From: Deltaproteobacteria bacterium
Lineage (GTDB): Bacteria > Desulfobacterota > Desulfobacteria > Desulfobacterales > SURF-15
Direction: 5' to 3'
Assembly (NCBI GenBank): GCA_024644775.1
Contig: JAHEHB010000167.1
Location: forward strand, 1 to 10,861
Length of the DNA: 10,861 nucleotides
The position numbers and the translations under genes are program-made. This document shows, one piece after another, positions 5,257 to 10,861 of the stretch; within the stretch, counting starts at the first letter, position 1, and each line of letters starts with the position of its first letter. The notes beneath the pieces were generated by a model that did no database searches, was not told where the DNA came from, and was given only the letters and a program-made list of their open reading frames with translations.

Positions 5257-6736
5257 TAGAAATGCAGTATTTGTTTCTGCCTGCACGTTTGGCCTGATAG
5301 AGGGCACTATCGGCACGATTTATCAGCTCTTTTTTTTCAATATCCTGTTCAGGTGCAGAGGATGCGATCCCGGAGCTTAGCGTAACGGATAGCTTTTGAC
5401 CCTCATAATCCATTTTAAATTTGGACAACGCGTTCTTTATTCTTTCCGTTACAACAATTGCCCCTTCCAAAGGCGTCTCCGGCAGGATAATGCCAAATTC
5501 TTCACCGCCATATCTTGCAACAATATCAGATGTTCTTACCTGGTCTTGAAGGAATCTTGAAACTTCCCTCAGTGCATGGTCACCGGCAAGATGTCCGTAG
5601 GTATCATTCACTCGCTTAAAATGATCTATATCTGCAAAAATCAATGAAATCGGACTCTTGTAACGTTTTGCCCTGGCAAGTTCAGTTTCTAAAATCTCAT
5701 TAAATTTTTGATAATTGATTAATCCGGTAAGCCCATCGTGAATTGCTAACTCTCTGAACCTTTCTATCTGTTTTTGCTGTTCGATAAATCGATTGATAAA
5801 ATCCCCTGAAACATTGATAAGCTCTTTTCTTGCTTCTTCGATAATTTTTGAATAATCCATTTCTTTATTGGTCTTTATTTCAAATAAAGGAAACACATCC
5901 TCGGTATGCCTCTGTATTCGAAGAACAATATCCTCTACATCATATTTTCCGGAAAACCCATATTTATCGGTGCGGTGTTGAATGAGCCCGAGGTAAAGTG
6001 TTTTATCAGGAAGATTCATAAAGTCGATAAATGCTGATGATAGGTGAAGAATTTTCACATAAAGTGAAATCTCACCATCATATCCGTTTTTTAATTGTTC
6101 CGGATGATGGTGGTAGCGAATCGGAATAGAAAAGATTTCCGGAAATCCCCATTTGTGGGTAAGGTATTCACCGATTTCCGCGTGGTCAAATCCAAGGACC
6201 TGATTTTCAGCTTCATGGAAATCACAACATGACTGTCTCATTTCATTTAAAACAAGACTATATTGCTTTGGCAAGCTCTGCACCATCGCTAAAATCCCAA
6301 TGTTGTGCAAAAGTCCAATAAAAAAGGCGTCTTCAGCGGCATCCGGGTGAACACTTTTTGCGATAAGTTTGGCTGTTATCGCGCCAATCAGGGAATTTTT
6401 CCAAAAAGATGAATAATCAAAGAATTTTTTGTCACCATTGCGGTACGCTTTAACAAGAGAAAAACTCAACGCTAGATTTTTCACTGCATCGATTCCTAGC
6501 ATACCTACAGCCCGAGGAACGGTCGCGATCTTTGAAGGTAGTCCGTACAAGGGGGAATTTATCGTTTTTAATATCTCTGCACTCAGAGGCGGATCTGAGG
6601 AGATAATATTTGCGATCTCATTGATGTCGGTGTGTTCTTTTTTTATTACCTCCAGTATTTTAACGGCGATTCCCGGCAACGTCGGCAATCTACCCATCCC
6701 GGTCAGTATGTCGTCAATCATTTTGATTTTATTCAT
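5246..6736 (-). CDS. HDOD-GGDEF protein, probable active diguanylate cyclase
   Basis: Residues about 12-215 form an HDOD domain (LPTLPGIAVKILEVI, SSDPPLSAEILKTINS, SFWKNS, HHHPEQL). The usual catalytic-like HD pair is H144-N145 in LLHNIG, so any phosphodiesterase activity is unlikely and the domain probably serves as a sensor or scaffold. Residues 295-330 look like a coiled linker. Residues 331-496 form a GGDEF domain beginning DGLTGL (334-339), with the active site GGEEF (410-414) and, five residues before it, the inhibitory site RTSD (401-404). Both signatures are intact, so it should make cyclic di-GMP from two GTP and be inhibited by product. No membrane segments are seen. The ATG at 6736 has no strong Shine-Dalgarno site. 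It follows the HDOD gene by 122 bp and precedes the PilZ gene, a probable receptor for its product. The GGDEF call is very secure. Confidence 0.93.
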   Translation of the reverse strand: MNKIKMIDDILTGMGRLPTLPGIAVKILEVIKKEHTDINEIANIISSDPPLSAEILKTINSPLYGLPSKIATVPRAVGMLGIDAVKNLALSFSLVKAYRNGDKKFFDYSSFWKNSLIGAITAKLIAKSVHPDAAEDAFFIGLLHNIGILAMVQSLPKQYSLVLNEMRQSCCDFHEAENQVLGFDHAEIGEYLTHKWGFPEIFSIPIRYHHHPEQLKNGYDGEISLYVKILHLSSAFIDFMNLPDKTLYLGLIQHRTDKYGFSGKYDVEDIVLRIQRHTEDVFPLFEIKTNKEMDYSKIIEEARKELINVSGDFINRFIEQQKQIERFRELAIHDGLTGLINYQKFNEILETELARAKRYKSPISLIFADIDHFKRVNDTYGHLAGDHALREVSRFLQDQVRTSDIVARYGGEEFGIILPETPLEGAIVVTERIKNALSKFKMDYEGQKLSVTLSSGIASSAPEQDIEKKELINRADSALYQAKRAGRNKYCISRPK

Positions 6737-6858
6737 TTGATTTTATCTATCGGGCGTTTCTCAGCTTAGGTTTTAACCGTTTTTGCCGAGACATTCGCCA
6801 ACTGTAGGAACCATTCAAGGTTTTACGTAGGGGTATCGCGTATTTATTTCTCCTATCG

Positions 6859-7764
6859 CTAGTCAAATATCCCCATCACCTTGTCTTTTTCTGATGATAT
6901 GAATTCATTAATATTCTGTATGAATATTTCAAACGATTCCTGATCAAGATCGAATCCGTTTTTATTCAAAAAATCGAGCACCGAAGGGTTTATTACATCC
7001 GATATCTGCGTTTGTTTTTCATATTCAAAACAGGGGTATCCGCTCATATTTGTTAATATATTTGACAGAAATAAAATAATAGAATCCGAGGTAAAATTTT
7101 TATCGTACCACGGCGCATGGTGATAGAAAATCGGCATAATTACTTTTTTGGGGAAATTCCATTGTTGAAGCAGTTTTGCTGCGATTTGATAATGCGTTAC
7201 ACCCATTACTTTTTTTTCTGCTTCACTGAATGTGCAACGATCAGAGGCAACAACGTCGATAATTGCTTTGAAATCCTCGTGGAAATACTGGTGGGTGACT
7301 AATTTTCCGATATCGTGAATGAGGCCGGAAAGAAGAAATGTCCCTTCATCCACCAAATTAAAGTGTCTCGTTAAATTTTTGGAAACCTGGCTACATATGA
7401 TTGAATGTTTCCAAAACTTTTTCCGGTCGAAGGTGTCCTGATTTTTGCTAAAGAATTTTTGGATTGAAAACGCAAGCACGATATTTTTAACTTCTTTGAG
7501 CCCCAGTATAACAAGCGCATGATCAATGGAGCTCACATTATTTAACAAACCATAGAATGCGGAATTAACGATTTTGAGCACCTTTACAGCCAGGGGAGGG
7601 TCTTTTTCGACGATTTCTCCAATCTGACGGATGGAGACATTTTCGTTTAATAAAAGATCGTGGATCTGGTTTGAGATTATCGGTAAAGTAGAGATTTGCT
7701 CAATGCCTTGAACAATTCTTTCGATATTTCTTTCCATTACATTAGAGGTGCTCATTGCGTTCAT
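6859..7764 (-). CDS. HDOD domain protein with intact HDIGK motif
   Basis: This 301-residue cytoplasmic protein is an HDOD domain over residues about 12-225, followed by a shorter C-terminal part of unknown kind. Motifs are STLPIISNQI (25-34), KDPPLAVKVLKIVNSAFYG (54-72), KFWKHS (116-121) and LIHDIGK (148-154), with an intact H150-D151 pair. HDOD proteins are usually signal-transduction scaffolds, and proven enzyme activity is rare, so the intact pair does not prove catalysis. The gene overlaps the end of the MinD-like gene: starts at 7764 or 7755 lie inside it, whereas the ATG at 7737 (residue 10) would leave four bases between them. None has a good Shine-Dalgarno site, and translational coupling is likely. 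The domain starts just after residue 10, so all three starts are compatible. The C-terminal segment (about 226-301) is acidic and has no recognised motif. Confidence 0.88.
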   Translation of the reverse strand: MNAMSTSNVMERNIERIVQGIEQISTLPIISNQIHDLLLNENVSIRQIGEIVEKDPPLAVKVLKIVNSAFYGLLNNVSSIDHALVILGLKEVKNIVLAFSIQKFFSKNQDTFDRKKFWKHSIICSQVSKNLTRHFNLVDEGTFLLSGLIHDIGKLVTHQYFHEDFKAIIDVVASDRCTFSEAEKKVMGVTHYQIAAKLLQQWNFPKKVIMPIFYHHAPWYDKNFTSDSIILFLSNILTNMSGYPCFEYEKQTQISDVINPSVLDFLNKNGFDLDQESFEIFIQNINEFISSEKDKVMGIFD

Positions 7765-9079
7765 TCACAAAGTTTTCAAAATTGAGTATTATTGGTTTTG
7801 GTTGACTATCTGCCGATTGTTTGTGACGCGATACGATGCCATTTAGATTACCGATTCCGTTTCCTTCAACAGTTTTTCTAAGTTTTTTCACATCTCTGGA
7901 AATCGAGGCCATATTATCGACCAGTTTACCGAAAAGCTGGTGAAGATTCTGATCTAACGTGTATGGCGTGTTTGTATTAACACGGCTCTTCGAGGGTTCT
8001 GGTGGCGTCACCGGATCCTGAACAGATTCTAAATGAATTGACTCTGGCTGTTTTACCGGTGGGTGCCGTTCGACTTGCCTTGACGGTTTAAATGCTTTAT
8101 CCGAAGCCGTTGTCTCCTGGGCCGGTTGTCTCTCATGCCCTGTAAATGGGTATGTTGTCTTGACGGCGGTGGTTGTGGCAGGCGATTTTGTTGATGGATC
8201 TGACTCCTTATTTTCAGTAGAAACGGTTTTATCATGAACTTTCTTTGTATCCGGCTGTGTACGACCGAATTTGAGTGGCGCCTTGAAGAGTGATAAGCAT
8301 CGTTTCCAAAAAGATTCGATGTCAAAGGTTTTTACATCATTTGTGTTCGGTTCTGTCAGGTTTTTCGCAATGATTTTTATACATTTGGAAGCGATTGTTT
8401 CCGGAAACGTAAAAAGAAACGGCTCTTGTTTTTTTACAGCCTCAGTTATGTTTGCATCCTCTAAAATGGCACCCAGCAGCTGGACCTCAAGGGAGAGGTA
8501 TTTTTTAACAACCTCTTTAAAGCGTAAGTATATCTGTTTCGCAATGGTTACATTTTTGCACTGATTAACAACCACTTTAACAGGAACCTCTAAACCATTT
8601 AGATATAATATTTTCACCAAAGCATATGCGTCGGTAAGGGAGGTCGGTTCCGGGGTGATAAGGATAATAATCTCAGAAGACGCTAGGCAGAAAGAAACAA
8701 CATTTCTTGAAACACCGGCGGAGGTGTCAAAAATCAAATAATCATAGGAATCAAGGATGGTTAATGCTTTAATGAGATGATCTGTCTCCGGGGCGTCAAT
8801 ATTTGCAAGAGTTTCAATACCCGAACTCCCCGGGATGATATCGACCCCGCGATAATTCCTTATGATAATATCGGAGAGAGGTTTATTGCCGAGGATCACA
8901 TCATGGATAGTGTGTTCCGGGTAGAGGCCGAGGAGGATATTGATATTCGCAAGGCCCAAATCAGCATCGAATATACAGGTTCGATGACCCAGATCTGCAA
9001 GACGCAATGAGAGGTTTGCACTAAGATTTGTCTTGCCCACACCGCCTTTTCCGCTGGTGATTGTAATTATTTTTGTCAT
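7742..9079 (-). CDS. MinD/FlhG-like P-loop ATPase with long disordered C-terminal tail
   Basis: From the ATG at 9079 the protein has 445 residues. The first 245 are a ParA/MinD ATPase: deviant Walker A SGKGGVGKTN (9-18) with signature K11 and K16, FDADLGLANINILLG (37-51) and IFDTSAG (116-122). The sequence is closest in feel to FlhG/MinD, but the N-terminal FlhF-activating motif of FlhG is absent. Residues 253-268 (including FWKRCLSLFKAPLK) look like an amphipathic membrane-binding helix. Residues 275-390 are rich in Thr, Pro, Ser, Lys and Gln and likely disordered. A short helical stretch follows (about 393-420). Such ATPases dimerise on ATP, bind membranes and place large machines at cell poles. 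It starts 29 bp after the GspE/PilB-like gene, which points to positioning of that secretion or pilus motor. A longer frame from a TTG at 9196 exists but overlaps the upstream gene and adds no homologous sequence. The start lacks a good ribosome site. Confidence 0.9.
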   Translation of the reverse strand: MTKIITITSGKGGVGKTNLSANLSLRLADLGHRTCIFDADLGLANINILLGLYPEHTIHDVILGNKPLSDIIIRNYRGVDIIPGSSGIETLANIDAPETDHLIKALTILDSYDYLIFDTSAGVSRNVVSFCLASSEIIILITPEPTSLTDAYALVKILYLNGLEVPVKVVVNQCKNVTIAKQIYLRFKEVVKKYLSLEVQLLGAILEDANITEAVKKQEPFLFTFPETIASKCIKIIAKNLTEPNTNDVKTFDIESFWKRCLSLFKAPLKFGRTQPDTKKVHDKTVSTENKESDPSTKSPATTTAVKTTYPFTGHERQPAQETTASDKAFKPSRQVERHPPVKQPESIHLESVQDPVTPPEPSKSRVNTNTPYTLDQNLHQLFGKLVDNMASISRDVKKLRKTVEGNGIGNLNGIVSRHKQSADSQPKPIILNFENFVNERNEHL

Positions 9080-9108
9080 AGTCGCTAAGGATCGATTCTC
9101 CAAATATT

Positions 9109-10861
9109 TTAAGTAACAGGCAATACAGAGAGTTCCGGCTCTCCGTTTTTGTTTTGAATCGTAAAACTTAGACTCCTGCAGTTGTATTTCCTGCAAATTG
9201 TATGAAAACTCTCAGTAATAAATTCTTTATACAACGGAAAATCGGCTTGCGTCGTGTTTGCGTGCGTTCCGTTAATGGTTTTACAATGCTGAAACATTTC
9301 CGTAACGGTTTGTTCCTGTTCTATAGGGTCGGAAATGATATAGGTTTGAGGTGAAAGGTATTTGTCTGCTGCGTTATCGGCTTTATCAGCATAGGTGTTG
9401 ATTATATTACTGGCTTCTTTTTGCGCACGCTTTTGTTTTTTAAAAAATTCTATCATATCATGAGGAATCACACGTAATATTTCACTGAGTGTGGTCTCCT
9501 CCATTTTCATGAGCCCGTCTTCAAGCATCGTTTTCATGCCGGCTTGCGTCGCAATGGTCTTTATTTGGGTATCATTAAAACCTTTGCCGATGGCAAGACC
9601 GATTTCTTTGTCTATGATAAATATCTCGGAAATGAGTGTACGACCCTTATACCCGGAAAAATTACAGGATTCGCAACCCTTCCCCCTAAAGAATTTCAGA
9701 TGAGAAGGATATTCTTGGAATAGGACCTCTATCTCATCCTCATCTGGGATATGTTCTGTTTTGCAGAATGGACAGATTTTTCGCACCAGTCGCTGGGCAA
9801 GAACCGCCAATAGGCATGACGCTATCTGGTTATGTTCGATATTGAGATCTGCCAAGCGTGTGATGGCACCTATGGAATCGTTTGTGTGAATGGTGCTCAG
9901 CATTAAGTGCCCGGTTTGGGCGGCATCAAATCCAATGGATGCGGTTTCCTGGTCTCTCATTTCACCCACTAAGATGACATCCGGATCAAACCGCAGAAAC
10001 GATCTTAAAAGACGAGAAAAGGTTATACCGATTTTGGTATGTATCTGTGCCTGCATAATACCCGGAAAGCTGTATTCAACCGGGTCTTCCGCAGTTATTA
10101 TTTTTACACCTGGATTATAGATATATTGCAGCGCACCATAAAGTGTTGACGATTTACCGCTGCCGGTGGGTCCCGATACGAGGATCATCCCGGCAGAACT
10201 TCTAAGCAGGCTCTTAAATGGTTTAAGAACATGGGGTGAGATGTTGAGGTTGTCGAGACCAATGTTTGCCTTGCGGGAGTCAAGAATACGAACGGTTACA
10301 TTTTCCCCCACGATTGCTCGACACGTAGCGACCCTGAAATCGAGATCAAACTTTTGTTGAGTGGCTTTATCATAGTAATTAATTCGAAAAACACCATCTT
10401 GGGGTAGCCGTCGTTCTGCAATGTCCAGATCCGACATTACCTTTATGCGGGAGATGATTGCTCCGATCTTTTCCGATAATTTTCTTTTCAGCCATGTAAT
10501 ATTGGGTTCTTGCAGGATACCATCGATTCGGTAGCGTAGTTTACAACCGTGACGGTCCTGCTCAATATGGATATCGCTGGCATTATTTAAAATACCATAT
10601 TTTATCATAAAATTAACGATTTCTTCAGCTTCAAAATCGACCTGTGCATAGGTGGGTTCCTTATCATCCTTATCGGCGATATTTTCATCGAGATCGATTT
10701 CCATGAAATCGATATCCTCTTCAGGTTCGGTTTCTTCAGGTGGACTCGCAGTCGCCAATCGCTTACTATAGAGTATTTCAAATAGCTCACCAAATTTTTC
10801 CTCTGTAATCAGCACAAGGGAAATTTCGAGATGCGGGTAGAGATTTTTTAACTCTCGAACA
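9109..10861 (-). CDS. GspE/PilB-family secretion or type IV pilus assembly ATPase (5' end probably outside the window)
   Basis: Numbered from the GTG at 10815, residues 60-455 make a complete GspE/PilB motor: the N2 segment with ASDIHIE (79-85), YRIDG and the RRLPQDG stretch, Walker A GPTGSGKSS (215-223), Asp box ITAEDPVE (240-247), Walker B with DPDVILVGEMRD (277-288), His box TGHLMLSTIHTND (301-313) and the zinc set C348-x2-C351 / C381-x2-C384. It should be an active hexamer that powers pilin or pseudopilin assembly at the inner membrane. Residues 22-55 are a very acidic linker. About 110 residues after 455 are not part of the usual motor. The GTG has no ribosome site, and the frame stays open to the window edge with protein-like codons, so the true start is probably further right and an N-terminal domain is hidden. 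The next gene begins 29 bp downstream. PilB and GspE cannot be told apart here. Confidence 0.92.
   Translation of the reverse strand, partial: VRELKNLYPHLEISLVLITEEKFGELFEILYSKRLATASPPEETEPEEDIDFMEIDLDENIADKDDKEPTYAQVDFEAEEIVNFMIKYGILNNASDIHIEQDRHGCKLRYRIDGILQEPNITWLKRKLSEKIGAIISRIKVMSDLDIAERRLPQDGVFRINYYDKATQQKFDLDFRVATCRAIVGENVTVRILDSRKANIGLDNLNISPHVLKPFKSLLRSSAGMILVSGPTGSGKSSTLYGALQYIYNPGVKIITAEDPVEYSFPGIMQAQIHTKIGITFSRLLRSFLRFDPDVILVGEMRDQETASIGFDAAQTGHLMLSTIHTNDSIGAITRLADLNIEHNQIASCLLAVLAQRLVRKICPFCKTEHIPDEDEIEVLFQEYPSHLKFFRGKGCESCNFSGYKGRTLISEIFIIDKEIGLAIGKGFNDTQIKTIATQAGMKTMLEDGLMKMEETTLSEILRVIPHDMIEFFKKQKRAQKEASNIINTYADKADNAADKYLSPQTYIISDPIEQEQTVTEMFQHCKTINGTHANTTQADFPLYKEFITESFHTICRKYNCRSLSFTIQNKNGEPELSVLPVT

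Noticed and set aside
5033..5380. Plus-strand frame of 115 codons across the PilZ and HDOD-GGDEF gene ends
   Set aside because: It is antisense to two well-supported genes, and its hydrophobic composition arises from reading Lys/Glu-rich codons in reverse.
6737..6858. Possible small coding sequence or promoter between the two HDOD genes
   Set aside because: An AGGAG-like stretch occurs after the HDOD stop, but no start codon follows at a usable distance. No -35/-10 pair with acceptable spacing was found.
8053..8325. Minus-strand frame of 90 codons within the MinD-like tail region
   Set aside because: Out-of-frame reading of the low-complexity linker; its Arg/His/Gln-rich product has no recognisable feature.
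9080..9196. Longer form of the MinD-like protein starting at a TTG at 9196
   Set aside because: It adds 39 residues with no similarity to the family, overlaps the end of the upstream ATPase gene by 88 bases, and the ATG at 9079 gives the normal MTKIITITSGKGG-type start.

Overview
The window looks like chromosomal DNA from a Desulfobacterota-type (delta-proteobacterial) anaerobe. This placement is an inference. It rests on moderate-to-low GC, AT-rich gaps, iron-sulfur flavoenzymes, several HDOD, PilZ and GGDEF proteins close together, and a palindromic intergenic repeat of a kind I associate with sulfate reducers. All ten genes I accept lie on the minus strand, so transcription runs from right to left. 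No tRNA, rRNA, CRISPR array, transposase or phage gene was seen.

Right part (10861 to about 4675): five minus-strand genes with short gaps or an overlap. In transcription order they are a GspE/PilB-type secretion or pilus ATPase (start probably outside the window), a MinD/FlhG-like P-loop ATPase with a long disordered tail, an HDOD protein with an intact HD pair, an HDOD-GGDEF protein with an intact diguanylate cyclase site and I-site but a degenerate HD pair, and a PilZ protein with a cysteine-rich N-terminus. Together they make a plausible unit that drives and positions a type IV pilus or type II secretion motor and couples it to cyclic di-GMP.

Middle (4674 to about 2811): an AT-rich gap holds a perfect inverted repeat just upstream of a YkuE/YaeI-type metallophosphoesterase gene. 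Downstream of that gene lie a second perfect inverted repeat and a rho-independent terminator. Next comes a 62-codon gene whose product has an Sm/Hfq-like sequence pattern. Its stop codon lies inside a hairpin that abuts a palindromic repeat of about 127 bp.

Left part (2769 to 1): a likely catabolic operon of an Old Yellow Enzyme-type flavin oxidoreductase with a C-terminal cysteine cluster, a PreA-like (dihydropyrimidine dehydrogenase-type) flavin enzyme with two ferredoxin clusters, and the first part of a class III (PLP) aminotransferase cut by the left edge. This set suggests reduction of an unsaturated or cyclic N-compound followed by transamination. The PreA-like protein departs from the family at several points, so its substrate is open.
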